From Cyanophora paradoxa (taxonomy: Eukaryota > Glaucocystophyceae > Cyanophorales > Cyanophoraceae): a stretch of DNA of 64,000 nt. Positions 32,588 through 43,972 of the stretch are shown here, one piece after another. The position numbers were made by a program, and so were the translations under genes. Below the pieces are notes generated by a model. It ran no database searches, was not told the DNA's origin, and saw nothing but the letters and a program-made list of their open reading frames with translations. Each line of letters opens with the position of its first letter. The stretch's first letter is position 1. Location of the stretch: assembly GCA_004431415.1 (NCBI GenBank), contig QPMI01000111.1, forward strand, positions 1-64,000. Direction: 5' to 3'.

Positions 32588-32869
32588 CGCTGCTGCTGAG
32601 CCGGCTCGGGCCGGTTACTCTCGCGCCTGCGTAGTTGTACTGGCGCGCTAGCTGTTACTAGTGTGCTCCTTTGCGTACTGTCTCACGGCGTTGCTTTGCT
32701 CGATGCTTTGCTCGCTGCCGGAGTCGCTGGTTAGCTGGATGTAAAAAAAGAAGAGAGAGAGGGATACGCGATTCAAACCGCGCTTGCTTCTTCTTGGCCG
32801 GCGTTGAGTTGTGTGATACTTGCCCGGTCAGCTCGGCCTCCGTCTGGCTTCTGCCGTCCACCAACCCGC
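32588..32869. promoter_or_regulatory. Divergent intergenic region between MORN5 and TSR3
   Basis: 282 bp between start codons. A bidirectional promoter is inferred from spacing. The only visible local structure is a repeated tgctttgctcg and a purine-rich aaaaaaagaagagagagag near 32.74 kb. Confidence 0.4.
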
Positions 32870-34221
32870 ATGGGTCGCGGCCGGAAGCAGGGAAGCCACG
32901 CGCGGGACTCGAGGTTCTCGCGGAGGGATCGCGACGCAGAAGATGAGAGCGCTCCGGTCGCGTCCTCCAGCCACCCGATACGCCTGGCCATGTGGGACTT
33001 CGATCAGGTGCAGGCGCCCTTCGCTGCTGGCGCCCCGCCGCTGACTGCCGCGCAGTGCGATCCCGCAAAGTGTAGCGGGCGCAAGTTGGAGCGCATGGGT
33101 TACGTGGAGAGCTTAACGATGCATCAGAGTTTCCGCGGCGTGATTCTCAGGCGAGCATGCCTCCTCGACGCTGCGGCGCCCGCTGCTGGGAATGGGGCAT
33201 ATCTAATGTACGCGCAGCCCGCAGGGAGAGCGGACCGTGTCGCCCGAGGACCGCGAGATCATCGCGGAGTGCGGCGTGGCTGTCGTGGACTGCTCGTGCG
33301 CTGCTCCCCGCGCGGTACCGCCAGGTCTTTTGGCCTGCTATGAGCCGCGCGCGCTTCAGGTGGGCTCTCATCGCGGAGACTCCAATCGGGCGCGTGCGCG
33401 GCAAGCACCACCGGCTGCGTGCGCGTGCCGGGGGCGGGCGGAGCGCCGCGCGGGGGCCGACGCGGGCTGGGCAGTGCCGTACCTGGTGGCGGCGAACCCG
33501 ATCAACTACGGGCACCCGCTGAAGCTGTCGTGCGCGGAGGCGATCGCGGCGACGCTCATCATCGGCGGCTTCCGCGACTTCGCGATGGAGGTCCTGGGCA
33601 AGTTCAAGTGGGGCCACGTCTTCTACGATATGAACGCGTGCGCGCGGGCCCCCTTCCCCCTGGCGGCGCGGGGGAGCGAGGCGGGGCAGGGACCTGCTGG
33701 AGGCGTACGCGGCGTGCCGCACGGGGGCGGAGGTGATCGAGGTGCAGCGCGCGCACCTCGCCGAGCTCGACGCCTCCCGCCGCTCCGCCCGGCCCCCCCG
33801 CGACGTCCCCATGCCCTCCGGTCCGCCCCCCCGCCGCCCCCTTCCGCCCCGCCTCGAGCGCCCCGCAGACGAGAGCGACGAGGGGGAGGGCGAGGAGGAG
33901 GCGAGCGATGAAGAGGAGGAGAGCTCGGAGGACGGACGGCCACCGCTGGAGCGGAACCCGAACAAGCCGCCTGCTGCCTCGGGAGTTCCCGCGGCCGCGG
34001 GGGGCGCCAAGCACGGGGATTATCGGCAGCCGACGATCGACTTCTCCACCGACGAGGACGAGGGGGATGACGGGGAGGCGGAGGCGGAGGCGGAGGAGGA
34101 GGAGGAGGGAGAGAGCAGGGGCGAAGGCGCGGAGCTGGGCGCTCGGCAGCAGGAGCGGAGTGGAGGGCAAGCGCAGAGCGCCTCGAGCTCCGCGCACGCG
34201 TCGGGGTCCAGCGCCAGGTAG
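32870..34221 (+). CDS. TSR3: Tsr3, 18S rRNA aminocarboxypropyltransferase
   Basis: Tsr3 adds the aminocarboxypropyl group to the hypermodified pseudouridine of 18S rRNA during 40S maturation, using SAM. Start at the ATG at 32870 (MGRGRKQGSHARDSRFSRRD). Exons give HPIRLAMWDFDQ, then CDPAKCSGRKLERMGYVESL and QSFRGVIL, joined by a GC-donor intron to SPQGERTVSPEDREIIAECG and VAVVDCS. Next come WALIAETPIGRVRGKHHRLL, PYLVAANPINYGHPLKLSCA, EAIAATLIIGGFRDFAMEVL and GKFKWGHVFYDMN, all near-exact Tsr3 signatures. The last exon adds DLLEAYAACRTGAEVIEVQR and a long acidic Glu/Ser tail (EEEEGES...), stop at 34219-34221. The tail is longer than in many homologues. Confidence 0.9.
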
Positions 34222-35177
34222 CGCTAGCTACATCCAGGCCTCCAGCATGCGTACGGGCCCCAGTCGATGTCTGATGCGCCCCGTCTGCAATCTCTCTCTT
34301 ACCTCCGTCTCATTTGCACGTGGAATCCCGCGGCCGCGCGGGGCTGCCGGAGCTGGATCTATGCGCGGATTTATAGCTATCTAGCCAGTGTCGATCGTCG
34401 ACGTCACGCGCGCGCGGGTCTGGGCGCGCCCGTATGCATACTATGATTTGCAGCTGAACGTTAACGCGCTGGCCATGGACCGCGGGCGGGACCGGTGCGG
34501 TGAACGAGCGCGCGCGGTCCGGTACCGGTTAGGCGCGGGCTAAAGCTTGGGCCGAGCGGCTAGAACCTGGCCGCGGCGCGGCCAGCTGGCTGGCCGCCGC
34601 CGGCCCTCATGCGAATACGCGCGCCCACTATGGGCCAGGCAGCTCATCATAGCGAGTTTTTTTAGGGGGGATGAAATCGGGGTCGTCGTCTGTGGTAGTA
34701 ATATGCCCCGGTATGGGCATCGAAATCGATGCCTTCTCATAACAGCCGAAATTAATATTCGACCTGCTCGTTGACAGCGCTCCAGACCTCAGCACACAGC
34801 TTCGATCAGCAGGCAGGGCGCCGAAGCGTGCGCACGCACAGCAGCAGGACTTTCATGGCATCTGCGGCTCTTCTGCACGCGCAGCTGAAGACCGGACCGC
34901 TTGCGGGGGCCTTCTCCGCGTCGTGCAGCGCCATCTCGATCGGTGCCTGCCTGGACGGGACGGGATCCGCTCTCTTCGGCACGTCTCTGGCGCTGCCTCC
35001 GATCTCTATTCCGACGTCCAGGCCGTCCGCCGCATTTGTCCGAGGTACGGACGGCCCGCGCGCGCCTGCTTTGACCGCGCGCGCGGCTAATCATGAGCGC
35101 GCGCGCATCGCCTCCCCGGTCCGGATCACATCTGCAGCTGTCTCAGGTATGTTTTAATCACGTACACGTGTTTCCGG
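34222..35177. other. Intergenic region with a dispersed repeat
   Basis: The first 190 bp (to about 34,410) are closely related to 63,588-63,745. No supported gene is seen after it. A plus-strand frame at 34858-35157 starts with ATG (MASAALLHAQLKTGPLAGAF) but shows no recognisable domain. Confidence 0.5.
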
Positions 35178-36417
35178 ATGCCCCGGACTGAAATCTGGGT
35201 CCGAATAGGTCTTGGCGACGGGAACGCCCCAACGAGCGTTCGGGCGATCTGCCGGCAGCCAGCGGGCCCAGTCGTTCGTGTAGTAGCGGTCACAGCGGAG
35301 CGGTCGCCGGGGCGGGAGGGGCGGGGGTGCTGGGGGGACCTGCCGAGCCCGGCGTCGGAGGCGGAGTCGCGGAGGTCGACACCGCGGGCGCTGCCGGAGG
35401 CGGAGGAGAAGGAGGCCGACGACCTCGACATGCCCGACCTCGAGCCCGAGGAGACCCCCTCCGAGCCCGAGCTGCCGGCCCCCAAGCCGGCCCCCAAGCG
35501 CGAGCGGGAGGCGCCGGTGGAGGCGGCGGAGAGCCCCGGGGCGGCGGGGGCGGAGGCGGGGTCGGCGAGCGGGGAGAGCTCTGTGGAGGAGCTCAAGGTG
35601 GAGGACGACGAGGAGGAGGAGGAGGAGGTCGACGTCGAGGAGGACGACTACGAGGACGACGAGGAGGAGCGGCCCCGCCAGCGCGCCAAGCGCGGCCCCC
35701 GCCCCGCCCCGCCCCCGATCAAGAAGGGCGGCGTCATCGAGAAGCCGGCGCGCACCGAGGCGGTGAGCGGGGCCGGGGCGCCGGCTGCGACGTTGTAGTG
35801 ACGGGCGGGGCGGGGGCAGGTTGCGGCGGCGAAGAACCTGACGTACGCGAAGCTCTCCGAGTTCTTCCACCTCCCCATCTCCGCCGCCGCCCGCGCCCTC
35901 GGCATCTGCGTCACCGTCCGCCCCGCCCCGGCCCCCGCCCCTCCCCGCCCTCCGGCTCACGCGCGCGCAGCTCCTCAAGAAGAAGTGCCGGGAGAACGGG
36001 TTCTCTCGGTGGCCGCAGCGGCGGGTGAACAGCCTGGACAAGACGGCGAAGGAGCTGCGGATGGTGCTGGAGAAGAACGTGCAGCTGCCGCGGATCCGGC
36101 CGACGCACGTGCAGTCGGTGCTGGACCACGTGCTGGAGCTGCGCGCGAGCCCCGAGCTCGTCTACATCGGCGGCGACGGCAAGCGCGCCAAGGAGATCGA
36201 GCGCCAGTACAAGTCCGCCGCCCCGCGCCCCGGGCCCCCGCGGCGGGGCTCTGAGACGGGGGCGGGCAGCCACGTGCTGTCGCAGTCGCGGCGGATCGTG
36301 GAGAGCGCGGAGGCGCGGGGTATGGTGTTCCCGTGGCGGGCGGGCGGCTCGGGCTCCTCGCGCCGCCGCTCCCGCGACGACGACCGCGACGACGAGGCCG
36401 CCTCCGACAGCGAGTGA
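35178..36417 (+). CDS. RWP-RK domain putative transcription factor
   Basis: The first exon encodes a strongly acidic N-terminal region (DDLDMPDLEPEE, EDDEEEEEEVDVEEDDYEDD) followed by a basic Pro/Arg patch. After a short intron the DNA-binding domain begins: LTYAKLSEFFHLPISAAARA, LGICVT, intron, LLKKKCRENGFSRWPQRRVN and SLDK. This is the RWP-RK fold (helix, helix-turn-helix, RWPxRK motif), with RWPQRR in place of the usual RWPxRK. The C-terminal part (LRMVLEKNVQLPRIRPTHVQ, ELVYIGGDGKRAKEIERQYK) and a basic/acidic Ser-rich end (DDDRDDEAASDSE) follow. RWP-RK proteins control nitrogen responses and gamete differentiation in plants and algae. The start is the first ATG of a long open frame and may be too far upstream. 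Confidence 0.75.
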
Positions 36418-37021
36418 GCCCGGCGCAGCCCGGCCCCCGCGCCTCGCCCCCGCCCCTCCTTTCACCTTTTCCCCCGCCATCTCCTCCATCGCCACATCAT
36501 TATTTGTCGAACGCGTATATTAGTATAACAACTCGATCCTCGAATCTAGGTTACGTGCAGGGAGTAATTACCCGTCGATATGTTTTGATTCCCTCCGGGC
36601 CTGTCTCCTGTGCAGCTCCCCGGCTCTTTTTGGGTGACCCCGCGCACCGGTGTACGCCACCACCCAGCGCCCATGTGCAGTAGCCCGCTTTCAGGACTCC
36701 ATTTTTCAAGTGGTGGTGTATTATATCATTGTTCGGTATCGGTATGCATTCCGTGTATCAGATCAGCTCATGCAGTGTAGAACAGATTTCAAAGCTAGAT
36801 TACTATAGCTAGTAAGTAGTTTACTACGGTAGTTTTGGTAAAAGATAATCGGTCGCGACATCCATGAAAGAGCACTTGGCCTTGCGCCGGCGCCGCGCGT
36901 GTCCCGCCCTGCACCTGCGGGGCCCGCCCGGCTGTTGACCTGGATCTCCATGGAGGGAAAGATATCGTGTGGGTTGGTTCTAGAAAGAGCACGTGACAGG
37001 CGACAAATGCAAGAGCGGGGT
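36418..37021. other. Convergent intergenic region
   Basis: Lies between the stop codons of the RWP-RK gene and the five-TM protein. Lower GC, presumably the two 3' untranslated regions. No other feature seen. Confidence 0.5.
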
Positions 37022-40000
37022 CTAGGAGGGGACGGGGGAGGGGGTGCGGGAGGAGGCGCGGCGGCTGCCCGTGGGCGTCCCCGAGGGCGTCGGCCTCGCG
37101 CTCCCGGGCCGCGAGGCGGGCCGCGAGGCGGGCCGCGAGGCGGGGCGGGAGGCGGGGCGGGCGGGGCCGGCCTCCTCGAGCTCGCCGACGGGGGCGAGCT
37201 CGAGGGCGAGGGCGAAGGGGTCGAGGGCGGCGCTGGGGCGGCGCGGGGCGGGGCTCCCGCTCGCCCCCGACCGCGAGCTGCTGCGGGAGCCCGGCCGGGA
37301 GCCCCGCCCCGCCCGGCCCCGCCGGCCCGCCCCCGCCGGGCTCTCCAGCGGCGAGTCGGGCCCCGAGGATGAGGGCGTTGGGGGCCCGGAGAGAGAGGCC
37401 GGGGAAGCGCGGGGGCCCGGGGCAGGGCCTGCCGCCTCGCGGGGGCGTGGCGCAGCTCGTACTGCCGCAGCCGCGCCCGCTCCGAGGCGCTCGAGGAGGC
37501 GCTCGCGGCGTCGAGGGGCGGGGGACGGCGGCCGCGCTTGGCGGGCGGGTGAGCTCCCAGCCGAGGGCGGCCCCGAGGGGTCCCCCTCGGGGAGGACCTC
37601 CGTGGAGGCGCCCCGCGCGATCTCCCGCCGCAGCCGCGCGTGCCGGTCCCGCCGCAGCGCCGGCGCCGCGCACGAGAGCGCCCCCGACGCGACGCCGAGG
37701 AGCAGGGCGAGGGCGAGGAAGCAGCTGAGGTCGAGCACGAGGCCGGCGCTGCGGGGCCCTCAGGCGGGGCGCGGCGCGGGCGGTGGGGGGCGGGGCGGGG
37801 CGGGGACCGGAGGTCGCGGCAGAGGGCGCGGGAGAGGAGGGCGCCGTAGAGGGGCCGGGCGAGGCGGGGGCACGAGAGGGCGCCCCGGTCGCCGAGGGCG
37901 AGGGCGGCGTAGCCGGCGAGGGCGGAGGCGTTGCGCGCCTCGAAGACGCGGAGGAGGTCGAGCAGCTGGCCGGCCGCCGCGAGCGCGTTGCGGGCCCCGA
38001 GGAGCGCCTCGAGACCCTCGTCCATCGCCGCCGCCGCCCGCTCGAGCACCCCGCGCGCCGCCATGCACTCGGGCCGGGCCAGCTGCTCCTCGCACCCGCC
38101 GGCGCCGCCCCGTACGCCGACGGCAGCGTCGCCAGGAGCCCCGCGGGGTCGGCGGGGGGGCGGCGGGGCCCGGGAGGGCCCGCGGGGGCGGCGGCGGCAA
38201 GGAGCGGGGCGAGGTCGGGGACGCGGTCGGCGCCGGCGGCGAGGAGGGCACCCACGTCGGCCGCCGGGTCCTCCTGGGGCGGGGTCGCGGGGGCGGGCGG
38301 GGCGGGCGGGGCGGGCGGGGACGCACGGAGGCGGCCCCGAGGGAGGCGGCGGCGGCGTCGAGGGTGAGCACGAGGTCCCCCAGCGTCCCGGCACCCCCGC
38401 GCCCCTCCCCCGCCCCGCCCCCGCCGCGGGCAAGCCCGTCGGTGCCGGCGCCGGGGCGGCCTGGCGAGTGGCGCGGCGCGGGGGGCTAGCCGGAGGGGCG
38501 AGGGGGCGGGGAGGGCGGAGAAGGCGCCGGCGACGTGGGCGGCGAGGCCGGACTCGGGGGGCAGGGCGGTGAGGAGGCCGGCCTGCAGGGCCGTCCGCCC
38601 GCGTCGGCGAGCCAGGCGAAGGAGCCGGCCAGGGCGCGCGAGCAGTTCGCGGCCGCCGTGCTGCCCAGCGAGCACGGCGGGGCCCAGGCGGCGTACGCCA
38701 GGCACCCGCAGGGGTCGCCAGCGCCGCCGCGCTCGCCTCGCGAGGCGGGAGGACCTGGGCGCGCACTGGAGGAAGGTGAGGCGGGGCGGGGCGGGGCGGG
38801 CGGGGCGGGGCACCGGGGGCGCGGAGCTGCTCGACGAGGGCGATGGCGCTGCGGACGAGCTGGGCGGCCTGCGGGCGTCGGGGCGTCGGGGCGGGCGGGG
38901 CGGGGCGCGGGGCGCGGGGGCGGACGGCGTCGAGGCGGAAGCGCCAGACGGTGTCGATGTGCCCGTTCGGGAAGAACTCCATCGCCCCGCCCCTGCGCCC
39001 CCGTCGCCGGCGCGCGGCGGGGCGGGGGCGGGGCGGGGCGGGGCGGGCATGGGGTCGCGGCAGTAGACGGTGCGGAGGGTGCGGGTGACGTTGAGGCTCG
39101 CCCCGAAGGCCATCGCCGCCGTCACGTTCGCCTCCAGCTCACGCCACGCCACCAACGCCCCCGGCGGGCCCTCCGCCGCCGCTGCCCCCCGCCTCACGCC
39201 CCAGCCGCGCTCCGCGGCGGGGAGCGGCGCACGGGCGGCGGGGCAGAAGCCGTCGAACTCGGCGACGGCGGCGTCGACCTGCGAGGAGGCTCGTGCGAGG
39301 CGGGCGGGGCGGCGGGGGCGGGGGCGCACGCTGCCGATGAGGGAGTCGAGGGTGCGGAGGCCCCAGTCGAGGAGCTCGTCGGCGGCGCTGCCGACCGTCG
39401 CGAGGGCGCCCGGGAGGTTGCGGAGGACCTGGCGGGGACGTGGGGCGGGCGCGGGGCGGGGGGCCGGGGGGACGGACGGTGAGGGCGCGGTCGCGGAAGG
39501 CGCGGGCGCCGGCGCGCTCGTTGCGGAGGATGGCGGCGAGGGCGCGCAGCTCCGCCCCCACGTTCCCCTCCACCTCGAACCAGGCCGTCTGCCCCCCGTC
39601 AGGCCGCCCCGGGGCCCCGGCGCGGGGGCGGGGGGGCGGACGAGGTACTCGGGCCCCGCGTAGCCGGCGAGGGCGCGCTCCAGCGCCTCGAACGCCGGCT
39701 GCCCCAGCTGCCCCCGGCCCCGCCTCACGCCCCGCCCCCGCACGCGCCCGGCCCCGCGCACCACGGGGTCGCCCGGCCCCTGCGAGGCGTTCACTGCTGT
39801 GCGCACGGGCGTCCACACGCCGTCGCGCTCGCACTCCGTCACCGCCTGCGGGCGGCGTCGGGGCCGGGGCCGGGGCGGGGCCGGGGCGGGGCGGACGCGG
39901 GCGACGAAGGAGGCGGGGCGAGGCGCTCGAAGTGGCCCGGGGCGAAGCAGGCGACGGCGACCATCGCGGCGCCCGTCTGGTGCACCATGAACATCGCCCA

Positions 40001-41242
40001 GCACAGCGGCTGCAGCAGCAGCAGCAGCGCCAGCGCCCTGCGGCCCGTCGCCCCCGTCCCCCGCCCCGCGTCCCGCCCGCGCACCAGTACACCCAGCGCC
40101 CGTGCCGGTGCTCCGAGGCGGCGGCGGGGCGGGGCTCGCGGGGCCTTGTACGCGGCGGTGCGGGCGCCGAGGGAGCGGCGCGGGGCGGCCTCCGCGGGGC
40201 TCGCCGCCTCGGCCTCGTCGGGGTGCTCGAGGAGCGGGGCGGGGCTGCTGGGGCCCCGGCAGCGCTCTCGGGGTCGGCGGGGCGGGCGCCGAGGGCGCGG
40301 CGGGCGCGGAGGCCGGGGAGGAGGTCGGCGACGGCGGCGGCGACGAGGAAGCCGCCGCCCACCGCGAGGAAGATCGCCAGCGCGATGTTGAACGGCAGCC
40401 TGCCGGCCCCTCGCCCCCCGCGCCCCGCGCCCCCCGCGGGGCTGGGCGCGCACGCGAAGCTCTTCAGGCTGGAGACGAGCGGGTGCGTGGCGATCTGGTC
40501 GGCGCGGCCGCGGAAGCCGGCGGCCACGGTGCCCGTGAAGTCCCGCACCACCCCGAGGAAGTACTCGTGGAAGACCGTCGGCGGCACCGTCCCCCGCGCC
40601 TGTGCCGCCTGAGGGGCGCGGCGCGGCGCGGGGAGGGCGGGCGCCGCACGCGGGCGTCGGCGTCGGCCGTGGCGGCCTCGGCGGCGCGCAGCTGCTGCAG
40701 GATCTCCTCGTAGCCAGCGTACACGACCCCGGCCCCCGCCACCGAGACGATTGCCAGCGCCCTGCCGCCCCGCCCCGCAATGAGCGCCGCCCGCCTGATC
40801 CTTACGCGGCGGCGCACATGATCGCAATGCCGGCGAAGAACAGGGCGAGGCGCGTCCGCGCCAGCGTCCCGCCCCGCGCCTCCTCCTCCTCGCGCTTCCC
40901 GTCGCTTTGGGCGTCAAGCTGGGGCCCGCGCGCCTTCCTGCAGCACCCGCAGGAGAGGACGTGCCAGCAGCGCCGCACGCCCCACCAGAGCGCCTCGGGG
41001 ATGTGCTTCATGCGGGACCGCGCGAGCACTGTGAGGACGAGCTGTATGATGCTCACTCCGATCATGAAGCCGCCGAATATGAAGCCGAAGACGGCCGCCT
41101 GCACCGCCGACGTGCTTAGCGCGCGAGCGCTAGCTGGACCGCGACGCAAGCGTCACAGGCGCGCGTAAGGACGCACGTTTACGTAGGACACCGCAGTGTC
41201 CGACAGAAGCGCCTGAGACGCATCGCCGCTGTCTGCGGCCAT
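37022..41242 (-). CDS. Five-TM membrane protein with prominin-like topology
   Basis: Exon 1 starts at the ATG at 41242 (MAADSGDASQALLSDTAVSY, VN) and joins in phase to AAVFGFIFGGFMIGVSIIQL (TM1). A cytoplasmic loop with RRCWHVLSCGCCRKARG follows, then TM2 (RLALFFAGIAIMCAAA). A first loop includes VVRDFTGTVAAGFRGRADQI; TM3 is NIALAIFLAVGGGFLVAAAV; after a basic loop comes TM4 (ALALLLLLQPLCWAMFMVHQ). A very long second loop spans many exons (AVTECERDGVWTPVRTAVNA, FLQCAP, NCSRALAGSFAWLADA), then TM5 (LDLSCFLALALLLGVASGAL) and a Pro/Ser/Arg-rich tail to the stop at 37022. Five TMs, two large loops and a Cys-rich first loop resemble prominins, but I do not recognise sequence signatures, so the family is uncertain. 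At least 15 exons. Confidence 0.5.
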
Positions 41243-41703
41243 CTCTCTGCGGCCCAGCGAAAACCCAAGCGGCAAGCGGCCGGAAGCTACGCGGCTTGGA
41301 CGTATCTGCTCTGATCGACGCTCTCCGACCCCCCTGAACGTTCGCAATGGTCCGGGGGCGCTTCTCCCTAACTTCGTAACTTGCGGTCCCGGGCTCGCGC
41401 AACTCCCCGCGTACAGCTACGCGGACGTGTTCGTCGCGCCGATGAACTCTGCACTGTCGGCGGTGACTCCGCGATGCGCTGGCCGTCTCGGGCCGGCGCT
41501 TACACGTGCTCGTTTTGCGACTTCATCTGTGCGACCGCAGTCCTCTACCCCCCCTCTCAAGCACTGATCCAGGCCCGAGGTCTTCCACCCAATTCGAAAA
41601 GCGCTGAGGCACTGCGCGAGCGCTGAGCGATGCGGCGAGGGGAAAGAGGAGGCTATTGTACAGGGCGGGCGCGCAGGGCCGGGGCGGGCGGCGGGCGGCC
41701 GGT

Positions 41704-43830
41704 CTAGAACGGGGAGGCGGGGGCGCCCTCCTGCTCGGGGGCCTCGAGGGCGGGGCTCCAGCGCAGGCCGGCGTCGGGCCACGCCTCCTCCTCCTCCACC
41801 TCGGGGTGCGCCGCCGGCGTCGCCCCCTGCGCGCGCGGCGGCTCCTCCGCGGCCGGCGGGGCGGCTCGAGGCCGGGCCTCGGGCGGGCTTGCCCTGGTAG
41901 TCCCGCGCCGCTCGAGCTCCTCGTCCACGCGCCCCTGCGCCCCGTCACGCCGGGCGGGCGGGGCCGGCGGGCGGGGCGGGCGGGCCTTGAGGCGGGCGTG
42001 GGCGGCGGGGTCCTCGCGGAGGAGGGCCACGAGGTTGTCCCGCCCCTGCGCCAGGTTCTCCCCTGCGGCCCCCTCAGCCCCCGCCCCGCCCCCGGGGCCG
42101 CCGGGGCCGGGGCCGGGGCGGGCGCGCCGTCGAAGTAGTACCAGGCGCCCTTGCGCTCGAGGACGGCGAGGTCCTGGGGCCCCCGGGGCGTGGGGCCCGG
42201 GGCGGGGCGGGCGGGGGCGGGGCGGGGGCGGGGACCTCGGCGACGTCGACGAGGCAGCCGACGTCGTCGATGCCGCGCCCGAACACGATGTCGAACTCCG
42301 CCACCCGGAACGGCGGCGCCGTCTTGTTCTTCACCACCCGCACCCGCGTCCGCGCCCCGTAGTCGCTCGCCCCGTGCTTCAGCGCCTGCACCCGCCGGAT
42401 GTCCATGCGGACCTGCGGGGGGTGAGGCGGGGCGCGGCGGGGGCGCGGGGGCGGCGCGGGGGGCGCACGGTGCTGTAGAACTTGAGGGCGTTGCCGCCGG
42501 TGGTGACCTCGTTGGAGCCGAACATGACCCCGATCTTCGAGCGCAGCTGGTTCAGGAAGATCACGATGCAGCCCTGCGCGCCGCCGCCGCCCCCGTCGCC
42601 CCGCTGCCCTCCCCGCCTGGGCGGCCGGGGCGGGGCGGGGCGGACGGTGCGGGAGACGGAGCCGGCGATCTTGCGGAGGGCCTGGCCCATGAGGCGCGCC
42701 TGCAGGCCGATGTGCGCGTCCCCGAAGTCCCCCTGCGGCGGCCTCGCGCCGGCTCCAGGGGCGCCGCGGGCGGCGGGCGGCGGGCCTCGATCTCGGCGCG
42801 GGGGACGAGGGCGGCGACGGAGTCGACGACGACGACGTCGACGGCGGCCGAGCGGATGAAGTGGTCCATGATGTCCAGCGCCTGCTCCGCGTTGTCCGGC
42901 TGCGCCCCCGCCCCCGCTGAGGCCCCCGCCCCGGGGCGCCCGGGCGGGGCGGGGCGGGCCTGGGAGATGAGGAGGTTCTCGACGTCGACGCCGAGGGCCT
43001 CGGCGTAGGCGGGGTCGAGCGCGTGCTCGGCGTCGATGAAGACGCCGACGCCGCCGGCCGCCTGCACCGCCGCCACCGCGTGCAGCGCCAGCGTCGTCTT
43101 CCCGCTCGCCTCCGGCCCGAAGATCTCGATCACGCGCCCCTTCGGCAGGCCCCCGCCCAGCGCGATGTCCAGCGTCAGCGCCCCCGACGGCACCCGCTCC
43201 ACCGCGATCTTCTGCGCTCCGCCGAGCCGCATGATCGCCCCCTTCCCCACGCTCTTCTCCACCTGCGAGATCGCCCTGCACGCCGCCACGGAGAGCGCTC
43301 AGCGGGAGCCCGGCGGCGCCTGTGACAAACGAAGGAGCCGCGCACATCTGCAGCGCCCGGGACTTCTCCTCCGAGATCGGCGGGAAGTGCGGATCTGCGC
43401 AGCGCAGCGTCGGCGCGAGTGGCACGGCCGGTGCAGCACGCGGAGAGGGAAACGCCGGCGACGTACGTGATTCGCTAAGGGGCTCGGGAGGCGCGTCGCG
43501 GAATGATCGCGGCTGTGTGGGCTGCGGCGGACGCTGCGGCACTCCGCTCTTCTTCGGCTTCAGGAGCGCCGCAGGGCCGCGGAAGGACGGCCCCGCGACG
43601 GCGTGATCTGGGGCCTCTGTCAACACGAATCTAAGATAGGCGATGCGATTGTACGTCAACGTACGCTCTCCGTTGGACGCTGGCGGCGCCCGGAGCGATT
43701 GTCCCAAGAAGTCGCGCCTCCGGCTTATCCTGGCAGACGTCGCCGCATTTGCCTGGCTGCAGAGCGACGGTGCCGCAACTGGCTGCGGCCGCCCGCCCGC
43801 GAAGCAGCCCGCGGCCGGCGAGACGTACAT
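41704..43830 (-). CDS. recA: RecA recombinase, organelle-type
   Basis: Bacterial-type RecA, most likely plastid or mitochondrial. The ATG at 43830 opens a Ser/Ala/Arg-rich N-terminus ([20 protein letters not shown]...) that looks like a transit peptide. The core starts EEKSRALQ, joined in phase through an intron to [20 protein letters not shown]. Walker A is GPEASGKTT, the next block [19 protein letters not shown], Walker [23 protein letters not shown]-binding loop 1 area [20 protein letters not shown], loop 2 [20 protein letters not shown] followed by [20 protein letters not shown]. Then come [20 protein letters not shown] and an acidic tail ending EGAPASPF at 41704. Exons are split by C/G-rich introns. 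It diverges from the cyclic-nucleotide-binding gene with 142 bp between starts. Confidence 0.92.
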
Positions 43831-43972
43831 TGTATTTGGGGAGTACGCCAATTCGTTCTGAAAGCGGAAAGTGCCAGAGAGGGGGCCAGCGAGCGAGCGC
43901 GTCCGCTGGATGGAGTCGGCACGTCACTCAGAAGCGCGCCTCCGGGCCCGGTACTAGCGCGCCCGAGCGGCG
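43831..43972. promoter_or_regulatory. Short divergent region between recA and the cNMP-binding gene
   Basis: 142 bp separate the two start codons, the tightest divergent pair in the window. No clear motif was recognised; a shared promoter is inferred. Confidence 0.35.

Noticed and set aside
34858-35157. 100-codon plus-strand ORF starting MASAALLHAQ
   Set aside because: No domain, low-complexity end, and located in a spacer with repeats; not enough evidence for a gene.
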